NCBI GenBank assembly: GCA_019112895.1
Contig: DXIM01000029.1
Coordinates: 1 to 42,879 of the forward strand
DNA from: Candidatus Stackebrandtia faecavium
GTDB taxonomy: Bacteria; Actinomycetota; Actinomycetes; Mycobacteriales; Micromonosporaceae
Direction of reading: 5' to 3'
DNA length: 42,879 nt
In this document: positions 23,327-31,476 of the stretch, piece after piece
How positions within the stretch are numbered: the first letter of the stretch is position 1
How the letters are laid out: the number at the start of each line of letters is the position of its first letter
The notes under the pieces: generated by a model
The model's input: only the letters and a program-made list of their open reading frames with translations
Told to the model about the DNA's origin: nothing
Database searches by the model: none
Program-made: the position numbers and the translations under genes

Positions 23327-24676
23327 ATGCAACCTCAGCAGGAATTCGTGCTGCGTACTTTGGAGGAACGAGACATTCGTTTCGTGCGGCTGTGGTTCAC
23401 CGATGTGCTGGGGACGTTGAAGTCGGTCAGTGTCGCGCCGGCCGAATTGGAGTCCGCTTTCGACGAGGGCATCGGCTTCGATGGATCCGCAGTGGAAGGG
23501 TTCGCGCGTGTCTATGAATCCGACATGGTGGCGATGCCGGACGCGACCACTTTCCAAGTTTTCCCGTTCGAGGGCGCCGGATTCGGTGAGAGCGCGCGGA
23601 TGTTTTGTGACATCGTCAGCCCCGACGGCGCACCGAGCTGGGCCGATCCGCGCCATGTGCTCCGGCGCGCGTTGTCGAGGGCCGCTGACCGCGGCTTCAC
23701 GTTCTACACCCATCCTGAGATCGAGTTCTTCCTTTTCGAGGGTGTGGACCCGCAGACGGGAATGCCGATTCCCGTCGACAACGGAGGGTATTTCGACAGC
23801 ACGACGCACGCCGTCGCGCGCGATTTCCGGCGCGAAGCAATCCTGTCATTGGAACGGATCGGCATATCGGTGGAGTACAGCCATCATGAGGTCGCACCTG
23901 GGCAGCAGGAGATCGATCTGCGTTACGCCGATGCCTTGGCCACAGCCGACAACATCATGGCGTTCCGCCATGTCGTCAAGGAGGTCGCTTCGGCGGCAGA
24001 CGTGCACGCCAGCTTCATGCCGAAGCCGTTGGCGCTGCAGCCTGGCAACGGTATGCACACCCATCTGTCGCTGTTCGAAGGTGAAGAGAACGCCTTTCAC
24101 GATCCGTCCGATGAGATAAAGCTGTCGGCTACAGGCAAGGCGTTCATCGCCGGGTTGTTGCATCACGCCCCGGAATACACGGCGATCACAAACCAGTGGG
24201 TCAATTCCTATAAGCGCCTGTTTCCGATGCCGATGCCCAATCGGGTCACGGAGGCGCCCGCCTACGTGTGCTGGGGGCATCGCAATCGTTCGGCTCTGGT
24301 GCGGGTTCCTGCTTACGGAAAGCCGAATTCGGCCAGGGTGGAACTGCGTTCGCCCGACTCGGCCGCGAACCCGTATTTGGCGTTCGCGGTCTTGTTGGGG
24401 GCGGGGCTGCGCGGTATCGAGGAAGGCTACGAGCTGCCGCCCGGTACCGAAGATGACGTTTGGGCGCTGTCGGATCGCGAACGGGCCGCGGCGGGGTATC
24501 GCACTTTGCCGGCGAACCTGGCCGAGGCGATTGACGTGATGGCCGAGTCCGAACTTGTCGCCGAGGTCCTCGGCGAGCACGTTTTCGACTTCTTCTTGAA
24601 GAATAAGCAGACCGAATGGGACGACTATCGTCGCCAGGTCACCGCGTATGAGTTGGAACGGTACTTGGCGCTGTAG
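23327..24676 (+). CDS. glnA2: Glutamine synthetase-family protein GlnA2
   Basis: This 449-aa type I GS-fold enzyme has an N-terminus (EFVLRTLEERDIRFVRLWFTDVLGTLKSV) that closely matches actinobacterial GlnA2. GS motifs are present: GFDGSAVEGF, the Glu-rich metal site HPEIEFFLF, HHEVAPGQQEIDLRY, NGMHTHLSLF, the PNRVTEAP ATP-side segment and SARVELRSPD. The ATG at 23327 is preceded by GAAGGGA; the upstream in-frame ATG at 23288 has none. In Streptomyces coelicolor GlnA2 is a gamma-glutamylpolyamine synthetase; in mycobacteria its role is less clear. The main nitrogen-assimilation GlnA1 is not in this window, so polyamine or other amine glutamylation is possible (inference). Confidence 0.9.
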   Translation: MQPQQEFVLRTLEERDIRFVRLWFTDVLGTLKSVSVAPAELESAFDEGIGFDGSAVEGFARVYESDMVAMPDATTFQVFPFEGAGFGESARMFCDIVSPDGAPSWADPRHVLRRALSRAADRGFTFYTHPEIEFFLFEGVDPQTGMPIPVDNGGYFDSTTHAVARDFRREAILSLERIGISVEYSHHEVAPGQQEIDLRYADALATADNIMAFRHVVKEVASAADVHASFMPKPLALQPGNGMHTHLSLFEGEENAFHDPSDEIKLSATGKAFIAGLLHHAPEYTAITNQWVNSYKRLFPMPMPNRVTEAPAYVCWGHRNRSALVRVPAYGKPNSARVELRSPDSAANPYLAFAVLLGAGLRGIEEGYELPPGTEDDVWALSDRERAAAGYRTLPANLAEAIDVMAESELVAEVLGEHVFDFFLKNKQTEWDDYRRQVTAYELERYLAL

Positions 24677-25016
24677 CCACGTGTGACCGAGATAACGCGG
24701 TCAACATGATGTAGCGATTTGATCGCGCTGAGGTTAAAGTGTCGCATATCTGACAAGGGCTGCTAGTCCTGCTTGGTGCGTTTGCACATGCATTTGCATG
24801 TACAAAAATCACTCGTTCGTGCAGTTATGGGAAGCGACAAAATCGACACCGGTGAGCGTTGGTGCTAGAAACACCCTATGGACAAACATTTTTACAACCG
24901 TTACTAATCATTCCGGAGTTCGTTTTGTAAGGCAGGGTGACGGCGCTGTGCGCGGGAATTCAACCAGCCACGCTTTGGCGCTGTCACGCCATTAACCATT
25001 AACTCCGGATTGGACT
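24677..25016. other. AT-richer intergenic region between glnA2 and the XRE-TPR gene
   Basis: This 340-bp region is visibly more AT-rich than its neighbours. It contains the 26-bp palindrome at 24781-24806, a GGTG-N7-CACC dyad near 24862-24876, and a 65-codon frame at 24798-24995 whose start lies inside the palindrome and which has no ribosome site; I do not call it a gene. The upstream region of the XRE gene is within it. Confidence 0.5.
24781..24806. promoter_or_regulatory. 26-bp near-perfect palindrome, candidate operator
   Basis: TTTGCACATGCA (24781-24792), two bases, then TGCATGTACAAA (24795-24806): the arms match at 11 of 12 positions. A two-base centre is too tight for a stable RNA loop, so a DNA site for a dimeric regulator is more likely than a terminator. 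It lies about 210 bp upstream of an XRE regulator, which could bind it (inference). Confidence 0.55.
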
Positions 25017-26270
25017 GTGGGGTACGAGGTGGAGTGGTCCGAACAGCCTATCGGTAGGCGCGTGGCGTACTGGCGGCAGCGGCGCGGAATGTCGCAGCAA
25101 GTATTCGCCGACAGCATCGGAAAATCGAAGAGTTGGGTGGACAAGGTCGAGCGCGGCGTGCGGCGCCTCGACAAGTTTTCGGTGCTCAATGAGATCGCCG
25201 ACTCGCTCACAATCGATGCTCAACAGTTGATGGGACGCGACTCGACCCGACGCGCGGAACAGGTCAATTGCATTGACCAGGTCGAAGTCGACAGTATTCG
25301 CGCGGCATTGGAACGGTATGAACGACTGGGCCGGTATTTGAACGCGGCACCGTTGGAAACAACATCCATTGCGGACCTGGAAAAGTCCGTTAATCATGCA
25401 TGGCATGCCTACGAAAAAGCCAATTACCCCGAATTGGCCCACGATCTGATTGCGCTGCTGAAACGCGCACCAATGGTCGAGGAATGTGTCGCCGAAGAAC
25501 AGCGCCCTAAAGCGGCGAGCCTGATCAGTCAGATCTATCAGATCGCCTCCACGGTCCTACGCAAGCTGGGCGAACCGCAGCTGGCGTGGCTCGCGGCCGA
25601 CCGTGCGATCAGCGCGGCGCAACGCTGCGACGACCCGCTCCTGATCGGAACCGCCACCACTCGAGTAGCGAATGCTCTGCGTTCCCTCGGCAGGTTTCAG
25701 GCCGCATTGGACATCAACATCCAGGTCGCCCACGGCATGATGGCCGACATCGGTCAGCTCAAACAGGCGGATCCAGCGGTCCTAAGTGTCTACGGCACCT
25801 TGTTGCTGCAGGGCGCGATGGCGGCGTCGCTCGCTGGCGAAGCCACAACCACAAAGGACTTGCTGCGTTCGGCATCGAACGCGGCTGAACGCGTAGGGGA
25901 GGGCCACAACCACTACTGGACCTCGTTCAGCCCCACCAATGTGCAGCTGCACCGAGTGGCAGCCGCGGTCGAACTGGGGGAGGGGCGCCTTGCCTGCCAG
26001 ATCCACAAAACGATCTCCCCGCAGCGTTTTCAGCAACTCGTACCGGAACGCCGCGGCCACCACTACCTGGACTTGGCCCGCGGCTGCGCCCAAAGCGGCG
26101 ACCTGGACCGCGCCGGCAACGCGATCGTCATGGCCGACCGCAGTGCGGCACACGAAATCCGTTGTCGCCCGTTGGCGCACGATATCGTCAGTGACCTGAT
26201 GCGACGTAGTAGCGGGTCGGTGGGGCCACAAGTACACCGGTTGGCCCGCAACATGGGCATCGCGGCCTAG
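25017..26270 (+). CDS. XRE-family regulator with TPR-like C-terminal domain
   Basis: This 417-aa protein has an N-terminal helix-turn-helix (about residues 10-75, GRRVAYWRQRRGMSQQVFADSIGKSKSWVDKVERG) followed by a long all-alpha region with TPR-like repeats (about 120-400, for example LAWLAADRAISAAQRCDDPLLIGTATTRVANALRSLGRFQAAL). This layout is common among actinobacterial developmental or stress regulators that sense a peptide or partner through the TPR part. GTG at 25017 is used; a GTG at 25029 is an alternative. It stands alone, 50 bp before nif3, downstream of a striking palindrome. Its targets cannot be deduced. Confidence 0.82.
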   Translation: MGYEVEWSEQPIGRRVAYWRQRRGMSQQVFADSIGKSKSWVDKVERGVRRLDKFSVLNEIADSLTIDAQQLMGRDSTRRAEQVNCIDQVEVDSIRAALERYERLGRYLNAAPLETTSIADLEKSVNHAWHAYEKANYPELAHDLIALLKRAPMVEECVAEEQRPKAASLISQIYQIASTVLRKLGEPQLAWLAADRAISAAQRCDDPLLIGTATTRVANALRSLGRFQAALDINIQVAHGMMADIGQLKQADPAVLSVYGTLLLQGAMAASLAGEATTTKDLLRSASNAAERVGEGHNHYWTSFSPTNVQLHRVAAAVELGEGRLACQIHKTISPQRFQQLVPERRGHHYLDLARGCAQSGDLDRAGNAIVMADRSAAHEIRCRPLAHDIVSDLMRRSSGSVGPQVHRLARNMGIAA

Positions 26271-26308
26271 CGATTATCAGCGGGGCTGAGGGCCTCGACC
26301 ACACCGGG

Positions 26309-26314
26309 TAGCCT
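26309..26314 (+). promoter_or_regulatory. -10 box of a leaderless nif3 promoter
   Basis: TAGCCT ends six bases before the ATG at 26321, and there is no Shine-Dalgarno. The spacing places transcription initiation at the start codon. Confidence 0.5.
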
Positions 26315-26320
26315 CAGCGC

Positions 26321-27127
26321 ATGAGCATGACCATCCAAGAAATCGTGACGCTCCTCAATCGGTACTACCCCGAGGAATGGGCTTCGGACTGGGACTCCGT
26401 CGGCCTGGTGTGTGGCAGGCCTCAACGAACAGTTGACACCGTGGCATTCGCGGTCGATTGCGTACCCGAGACGGTGGCCGAAGCACAGCAACGCGGTGCG
26501 CAACTTCTGGTCACGCATCATCCCTTGTACCTACGAGGAGTCAACAGCGTCGCTCCGCTCGACTATAAGGGCGAGATGGTCCACACGCTCATTGAAGCGG
26601 GAATCGGTCTGTACGTCGCGCACACGAACGCCGACGTGGCCAACCCTGGCGTATCGGATGCGTTGGCGCAGCGCATAGGCCTGACGCAGTTGCGGCCGTT
26701 GGACCCGATCGAGAACACCAGCGTCGGCATCGGACGCATCGGGGCCTTGCCGGCGCCGATGCGGTTGTCGGAGTTTATTGAACACGTCGCGCGCGTCCTA
26801 CCTCCCACAGCCTGGGGCGTGCGGGCCACCGGAGCGGCGGAGCGGATCGTACGCACCGTTGCTGTCTCCGGCGGGTCCGGCGACAGCTACCTTGGGGCCG
26901 CGAAAAGTGCCGGGGTGGATGCTTTTGTGACCTCTGACCTGCGGCATCACCGCGCCAGCGAACACGACCAGGAAGAAGGGCCCGCACTCATCGACGCTGC
27001 TCACTGGGCTACAGAGCGTCCCTGGCTGGACTTGGTGGCCTCCCAGGTGGCCGCCACTTGCCAAATCGATACCGTGGTGAGCGACGTAAACACAGATCCG
27101 TGGACTCTCCACGCGTCGTCGAACTAA
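26321..27127 (+). CDS. Nif3-like dinuclear metal-binding protein (GTP cyclohydrolase 1 type 2 homolog)
   Basis: This 268-aa Nif3/YbgI-family protein forms ring-shaped oligomers with a dinuclear metal site in characterised relatives; the biological reaction is not settled. Motifs are visible: EWASDWDSVGLVCG near the N-terminus, LLVTHHPLYLRG with two ligand His residues, YVAHTNADVANPGVSDALA with the ligand Asp, GGSGDSYLGAAKSAGVDAFVTSDLRHH, and LIDAAHWATE with further ligands. Downstream come the zinc-ribbon and RNase H genes, the same trio as mycobacterial Rv2230c-Rv2229c-Rv2228c (from memory). It begins with an apparently leaderless ATG. Confidence 0.9.
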   Translation: MSMTIQEIVTLLNRYYPEEWASDWDSVGLVCGRPQRTVDTVAFAVDCVPETVAEAQQRGAQLLVTHHPLYLRGVNSVAPLDYKGEMVHTLIEAGIGLYVAHTNADVANPGVSDALAQRIGLTQLRPLDPIENTSVGIGRIGALPAPMRLSEFIEHVARVLPPTAWGVRATGAAERIVRTVAVSGGSGDSYLGAAKSAGVDAFVTSDLRHHRASEHDQEEGPALIDAAHWATERPWLDLVASQVAATCQIDTVVSDVNTDPWTLHASSN

Positions 27128-27136
27128 GGAGCGCGT

Positions 27137-27874
27137 GTGCACGCTGACCCGTCAGATCAGAAACGACTGCTTGACCTTCAACGCGCCGATACCGCATTGA
27201 TGCAACTGACCCACGCACGAAAAAACGTGCCTGAGACGGAAACGATCGCGCAGCTGCGCAAGCTGATCAACGAGATCACGGACAAACAGGCGCAACACAG
27301 CGCGAACGCTTCCGATTTGGAACGAGACATTTCTCGAGTCGAACGGGAAATCGAGCAGGTTCGTGCCCGGGCCCAAAAAGATCGCGACCGGCAACTGTCG
27401 GGTTCCGCCAGCCCGAAGGAGCTCGAAAGCCTGACCCAGGAGCTGGAAACGTTGGCGCGGCGGCAATCGGAGCTGGAAGACCATGAGCTCGAGCTCATGG
27501 AGGAACGCGAACAAGCCCAGGCGGCCGCGGTCGCCGATGACGAGGTCGTGGCCCGTCACAAAGAGGACCTCGCCGCTACCGAGGCCCGGCTAGCAGACAA
27601 GATCAGCCAGATCGATTCGCAGTTGCAAGACGAACAGACGGCGAGGACGTCGATCTCCGAGAGCCTTCCCCAGGAACTGGTCGAGCTCTATGAGCGGCTG
27701 CGTAAGCGACAGCCGATCGCCGCGGCACTGCTGCGTCACCGCAAATGCGAATCCTGCCGAATCGAACAGTCCGGCGGCGACCTCGCGGGACTACGTGCTG
27801 CCGCTCCCGGCGACGTGATGCGCTGCGACAACTGTGGTGCGATCCTCGTGCGAACTCAGGAGTCCGGGCTGTGA
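27137..27874 (+). CDS. Coiled-coil protein with C-terminal C4 zinc ribbon
   Basis: This 245-aa protein has a long, highly charged antiparallel coiled coil (about residues 20-190, rich in Glu, Gln and Arg) ending in a C4 zinc ribbon with Cys204, Cys207, Cys230 and Cys233 (CESC and CDNC). This matches the widespread CT398/Rv2229c-like family linked to Nif3. The molecular role is unknown; interaction with nucleic acid or flagellar/secretion components has been proposed for distant relatives. The GTG at 27137 follows AAGGAG (27126-27131). The next gene begins inside its stop (GTGA at 27871-27874), so it is cotranslated with RNase HI. Confidence 0.88.
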   Translation: MHADPSDQKRLLDLQRADTALMQLTHARKNVPETETIAQLRKLINEITDKQAQHSANASDLERDISRVEREIEQVRARAQKDRDRQLSGSASPKELESLTQELETLARRQSELEDHELELMEEREQAQAAAVADDEVVARHKEDLAATEARLADKISQIDSQLQDEQTARTSISESLPQELVELYERLRKRQPIAAALLRHRKCESCRIEQSGGDLAGLRAAAPGDVMRCDNCGAILVRTQESGL

Positions 27875-28290
27875 GTATCAATCGGGTCATAGTGGAGGCA
27901 GACGGCGGTTCGCGCGGTAACCCGGGGCCGGCCGGATACGGTGCGATCGTGTGCGATGAGGACGATAACGTCCTGATCGACCGCAACGGTTTCATCGGGG
28001 TCGCGACCAACAACGTTGCCGAATACACCGGGCTCATCAAGGGCCTCGAAGCGGCGGCTCAACTTGGGGCACGCGAGGTGAGGGTGCGAATGGACTCGAA
28101 ACTGGTCGTGGAACAAATGAACGGCAACTGGAAGATCCGCAACCCGGGACTGAAACCGCTGGCTACCGATGCGCAGCGACTTGCGGCAAAATTTGATTCC
28201 GTCTCCTATGAATGGATCCCGAGGGCTCAGAATGCGCGAGCCGACGCCCTGGCGAATGAAGCCATGGACGACGGCTCGGCGAAAACGTAG
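27871..28290 (+). CDS. Ribonuclease HI, stand-alone
   Basis: This 139-aa RNase H fold removes RNA from RNA-DNA hybrids. The four catalytic acids are present: Asp11 (EADGGSRGNPGPAGYG), Glu51 (NNVAEYTGL), Asp75 (VRMDSKLVVEQMNG) and Asp125 (NARADALANEAMD). The GTG start overlaps the stop of the zinc-ribbon gene. In mycobacteria the equivalent protein (Rv2228c) is fused to a CobC-like acid phosphatase domain; here the chain ends right after the RNase H domain, 4 bp before the convergent small membrane gene. Confidence 0.9.
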   Translation: MSINRVIVEADGGSRGNPGPAGYGAIVCDEDDNVLIDRNGFIGVATNNVAEYTGLIKGLEAAAQLGAREVRVRMDSKLVVEQMNGNWKIRNPGLKPLATDAQRLAAKFDSVSYEWIPRAQNARADALANEAMDDGSAKT

Positions 28291-28294
28291 CGGC

Positions 28295-28438
28295 TCAGGT
28301 GAAGATGCTGACGCCGCCGGGCCCCACGAGCAGACCCACCACGATGAGCACGATCCCCCACAAGAACTGTTTCCGGAACAGGGAAACGATGCCGGAGATC
28401 ACGAGTATTACAGCCAAAATCCAGAGTATGAAATCCAT
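28295..28438 (-). CDS. GPGG-motif small membrane protein
   Basis: This is a 47-aa protein with two hydrophobic segments (about 3-20 and 26-40) joined by FRKQF and ending in VGPGGVSIFT. The GPGG end matches a small actinobacterial membrane family named for that motif; its function is unknown. The ATG at 28438 has no Shine-Dalgarno but TATACA lies six bases upstream (complement of 28445-28450), so it is probably leaderless. It is convergent with the RNase H gene and sits downstream of the accD terminator. Confidence 0.75.
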   Translation of the reverse strand: MDFILWILAVILVISGIVSLFRKQFLWGIVLIVVGLLVGPGGVSIFT

Positions 28439-28444
28439 GGCTGA

Positions 28445-28450
28445 TGTATA
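28445..28450 (-). promoter_or_regulatory. -10 box of the leaderless small membrane protein gene
   Basis: The minus strand reads TATACA-TCAGCC-ATG, so a -10-like hexamer lies six bases before the start codon of the 47-aa gene. Confidence 0.45.
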
Positions 28451-28484
28451 CCCGCCCGATACCGGATTCATGCGTGCTTGACCA

Positions 28485-28527
28485 AAAATGGCGGCGGACA
28501 GGCGACAGTTGGTGTCGCCCGCCCGCC
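28485..28527 (-). terminator. Intrinsic terminator of the fatty-acid operon
   Basis: TGTCGCC/GGCGACA (28513-28519 and 28501-28507) form a 7-bp stem around GTTGG, extended beyond a 3x3 internal loop by GGCGG/CCGCC. On the minus strand a short ATTTTT tract follows (complement of 28485-28490). It lies 12 bp after the accD stop. Confidence 0.75.
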
Positions 28528-28539
28528 GTCGAGGCAGTG

Positions 28540-29967
28540 TTACAGAGGAATGTTGCCGTGTGCGCCCCTCGCTGCCGGGGCGGAAGCCAATGCCTCCGCG
28601 ATCCGGTGACGAGTGTGGGAGGTCTCGATGACTTCGTCGACCACACCGATCTCCGCAGCCTTCGCGACACCACCGGCTTCGCGTTCCTGTTCGGCGATCA
28701 ATTTCGTCCGTAGCGCCTCGCGCTCGTCGTCGTCGGCCGCGGCCAGCGTCTTGCGATGCAGCACGTTGACCGCCGCGGGCGCGCCCATGACAGCGACCTC
28801 GGCCGACGGCCACGCGAACACCGCGGTCGCGCCGAGCGCGCGCGAGTTCATCGCGATGTAAGCACCGCCATACGCCTTGCGGGTGACCAACGTGACGCGC
28901 GGTACCACCGCCTCGGCGAAAGCGTGCAGCAGTTTCGCTCCGCGACGGACGACACCGTCCCATTCCTGGCCGAGCCCGGGAAGGTACCCGGGGACGTCGA
29001 CCAAGACCACGAGCGGTACACCGAGCGAGTCGCACATGCGCACGAAACGCGCGGCTTTCTCCGCGCTTTCTGAGTTGAGGCAACCACCCAAACGCATCGG
29101 GTTGTTCGCGATGACACCGACGGTGCGGCCGGCGAACCTGCCCAACACGGTCACGATGTTCGGTGCCCATTTGCTGTGAAGCTCGATCGGGGTCTCGGTG
29201 TCGTCACTGGCATCCAGCAGGCGAGTCACCAGTGGTTTGACGTTGTAGGCCCGGTTGGGCTGCTCCGGCAACGATTCGCCCAAGTCTTCGGTATCGAGGG
29301 CGTCATCGGGCTGCAGTCGGCCCTGCTTACCTAGGAGCGAGGCCAGGTCGCGCGCGGCGCGAAGGGCGGACGCATCGTCCTTGGTGGTCACGTGCGCGAC
29401 GCCGGACTTCTTGCCGTGCACCATCGGGCCACCGAGGCTTTCCATGTCGGCTTCCTCACCGGTCACCGACTTCACGACCTCGGGGCCCGTCACGAATACA
29501 CGCCCCGTATCGGACATGATGACGATGTCTGTGAGGGCCGGACCGTACGCGGCGCCTCCCGCCGCCGGACCGAGCACCACCGAAATCTGGGGCACGCGGC
29601 CGGACGCGCGCACCATCGCCGCGAACACGTCGCCGACTCCGTTGAGCGCGACCACGCCTTCGGCCAGCCGGGCTCCGCCCGAGTGCCAGATCCCCACGAC
29701 CGGAATGCGTTCGCGCACAGCCGTATCGATGGCGTCGACGATGTGGCCGCAGCCTTCGACGCCGATAGCGCCGCCTTTGACTTGGGCGTCGGAGCAGTAG
29801 ACGATCGCGGGCGAACCGCAAATGTCGCCACGCGCCGTCATAACGCCGGACTTATCACCCTGGACGATCGGCGACATGGTTCCTGCGTCGAACAGCGCGG
29901 TGACGCGGGGCAACGGATCGCGAGGATCGGTACTGGTTTCGGTGGTTTCTGCTGGAAGGGTGGACAC
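28540..29967 (-). CDS. accD6: Acyl-CoA carboxylase carboxyltransferase (beta) subunit, AccD6-like
   Basis: This is the carboxyltransferase subunit that moves CO2 from biotin to acetyl- or propionyl-CoA, giving malonyl-CoA for fatty acid synthesis. It has 475 aa from the GTG at 29967, which has AGGAGG just upstream. Both crotonase-like halves are present: GAIGVEGCGHIVDAIDTA, IWHSGGARLAEGV, LGPAAGGAAYGPALTDIVIM in the first and GVIANNPMRLGGCLNSESAEKAARF, LVDVPGYLPGLGQEWDGVVRRGAKLLHAFAEA, KAYGGAYIAMNS in the second. The biotinylated alpha subunit is not in the window. It is the last gene of the fab operon; the ribosome site overlaps the fabF stop. Position and length match mycobacterial AccD6. 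Confidence 0.92.
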   Translation of the reverse strand: MSTLPAETTETSTDPRDPLPRVTALFDAGTMSPIVQGDKSGVMTARGDICGSPAIVYCSDAQVKGGAIGVEGCGHIVDAIDTAVRERIPVVGIWHSGGARLAEGVVALNGVGDVFAAMVRASGRVPQISVVLGPAAGGAAYGPALTDIVIMSDTGRVFVTGPEVVKSVTGEEADMESLGGPMVHGKKSGVAHVTTKDDASALRAARDLASLLGKQGRLQPDDALDTEDLGESLPEQPNRAYNVKPLVTRLLDASDDTETPIELHSKWAPNIVTVLGRFAGRTVGVIANNPMRLGGCLNSESAEKAARFVRMCDSLGVPLVVLVDVPGYLPGLGQEWDGVVRRGAKLLHAFAEAVVPRVTLVTRKAYGGAYIAMNSRALGATAVFAWPSAEVAVMGAPAAVNVLHRKTLAAADDDEREALRTKLIAEQEREAGGVAKAAEIGVVDEVIETSHTRHRIAEALASAPAARGAHGNIPL

Positions 29968-29977
29968 TGTCGACCTC

Positions 29978-31198
29978 CTAGGCCTTGGTGAACAAGAGGC
30001 AGACGTTGTGTCCGCCGAAACCAAACGAATTATTGATCGCGGCCCGGATGTCGGCCTTACGCGCGGTGTGCGCGGCGACATCGATGTCGAGTGCGTCGTC
30101 TGGTTCATCCAGGTTGATGGTCGGCGGGATGACGCCGTCGTGGAGTGCCTTGATGACCGAGATCGATTCCACGGCGCCGGCCGCGCCCAGAAGGTGACCA
30201 GTCATCGATTTAGTGCTGGTGACGATCGGGTGCGTGCCGATCGCTTTAGCCACACCGTGTGCCTCGCCCATGTCACCGACGGGTGTCGAGGTCGCGTGAG
30301 CATTGACGTGGCCGACGTCGCTAGCTTGCACGCCGCCTTGACGCAACGCCATCGATATCGCGCGCATGCCGCCCCGACACTCCGGGTCCGGCGCCACGAT
30401 GTCGTAGCCGTCGGAGGTCATGCCGGCGCCAGCCAGGTGCGCGTAAATCTTGGCGCCTCGTGCACGCGCGTGGTCGGCGCGCTCGAGGACGACCGCGCCC
30501 GCACCTTCACCGAGGACGAAACCGTCGCGGTTCTTGTCCCACGGCCGTGAAGCTTTCGTCGGTTCATCGTTGCGCGTCGACATCGCTTTCATGGAGGCGA
30601 AGCCGGCGATCGGCAGCGGATGCACGACCGCCTCGCAGCCTCCCGCGATCACGATGTCGGCCCGACCGGCGGTGATCATGTCGTGCCCCCACGCGAGAGC
30701 TTCGGCGCTGGTGGCGCATGCGCTCGTCGGCGCATGCACCGCCGCCTTTGCTCCCGCTTCGAGACCGATCCACGCGGCCGGACCGTTCGGCATCAACATT
30801 GGGACCGTGTGGGGCGAAACCCGCCGCGGTCCCTTCTCTTCCAAAATGTCGTCCTGTTCCAGCAGCGTGACGGCCCCGCCGATGCCGCTGCCGAAGCAGA
30901 CGCCGAGCCTTTCGGGGTCGAGCTCGAAGGTCTCGAACCCCGCGTCCTCGCGTGCTTCTTGGGCCGCGATGAGTGCGATCTGTTCGCTGCGGTCCAAACG
31001 ACGTTGCCGTACCCGAGGGATCTTCGTCGACGGCTCTTCGCGTAGCTGCGCAGCGATTTGGACGGGAAGTTCCTTGGCCCATTCTTGGGTGAGGGGCCCC
31101 ACTCCGGACTCGCCGTTGAGGAGCGCCTGCCAGGTGGTGGCCACATCACCGCCGAGCGGTGTCGTGGCGCCGAGCCCGGTTACGACAACGTCAGTCAC
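29978..31198 (-). CDS. fabF: Beta-ketoacyl-ACP synthase II (FabF/KasA-like)
   Basis: This is the condensing enzyme that elongates acyl-ACP with malonyl-ACP, 406 aa. The Cys-His-His triad is visible at Cys161 (TSACATSAEAL), His301 (NAHATSTPVGD) and His335 (KSMTGHLLGAAGAVE), together with the C-terminal GFGGHN loop. It starts with GTG at 31198, 2 bp after acpP. Only one KAS II gene is present, unlike the kasA-kasB pair of mycobacteria. It should act on ACP from the adjacent gene. Confidence 0.94.
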   Translation of the reverse strand: MTDVVVTGLGATTPLGGDVATTWQALLNGESGVGPLTQEWAKELPVQIAAQLREEPSTKIPRVRQRRLDRSEQIALIAAQEAREDAGFETFELDPERLGVCFGSGIGGAVTLLEQDDILEEKGPRRVSPHTVPMLMPNGPAAWIGLEAGAKAAVHAPTSACATSAEALAWGHDMITAGRADIVIAGGCEAVVHPLPIAGFASMKAMSTRNDEPTKASRPWDKNRDGFVLGEGAGAVVLERADHARARGAKIYAHLAGAGMTSDGYDIVAPDPECRGGMRAISMALRQGGVQASDVGHVNAHATSTPVGDMGEAHGVAKAIGTHPIVTSTKSMTGHLLGAAGAVESISVIKALHDGVIPPTINLDEPDDALDIDVAAHTARKADIRAAINNSFGFGGHNVCLLFTKA

Positions 31199-31200
31199 TG

Positions 31201-31446
31201 TTAAGCCTGTGCTTTCTCGATGTAGGTGACGGCGTCACCAACGGTTTTGAGCGACTGCACGTCATCGTCGGGGATCTTCACCGAGAACTTCTCTTCCGCG
31301 GCGACGACGACCTCGACCATGGACAGCGAGTCGACGTCGAGGTCATCGGCGATGTTCTTTTCCTCGGTGGCGTCGGCCGGGTCTACACCGGCGACCTCTT
31401 CCAGGATCTCGGCGAGGCCTTCGATGATTTCCTTGCGTGAACTCAT
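31201..31446 (-). CDS. acpP: Acyl carrier protein
   Basis: This 81-aa acidic four-helix protein carries growing acyl chains on 4'-phosphopantetheine attached to Ser40 in DDLDVDSLSMVEVV. AAAGGA lies in front of the ATG at 31446. There is no long C-terminal extension of the kind seen in mycobacterial AcpM. It sits between fabH and fabF, as in Streptomyces. Confidence 0.96.
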   Translation of the reverse strand: MSSRKEIIEGLAEILEEVAGVDPADATEEKNIADDLDVDSLSMVEVVVAAEEKFSVKIPDDDVQSLKTVGDAVTYIEKAQA

Positions 31447-31476
31447 GGTGTTTCCTTTCGATGTGATGTTTCTTCG

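Noticed and set aside
24781-24806. Reading the palindrome as the glnA2 terminator
   Set aside because: A two-base centre cannot form a normal loop, no U-tract follows directly, and it lies 105 bp after the stop.
24798-24995. 65-codon frame downstream of glnA2
   Set aside because: The start codon lies inside the palindrome, there is no ribosome site, and the sequence looks random.
28439-29170. Extension of the 47-aa gene into a 291-codon minus-strand frame
   Set aside because: The extended part is a frame-shifted shadow of accD and crosses its terminator; only the last 47 codons look like a protein.
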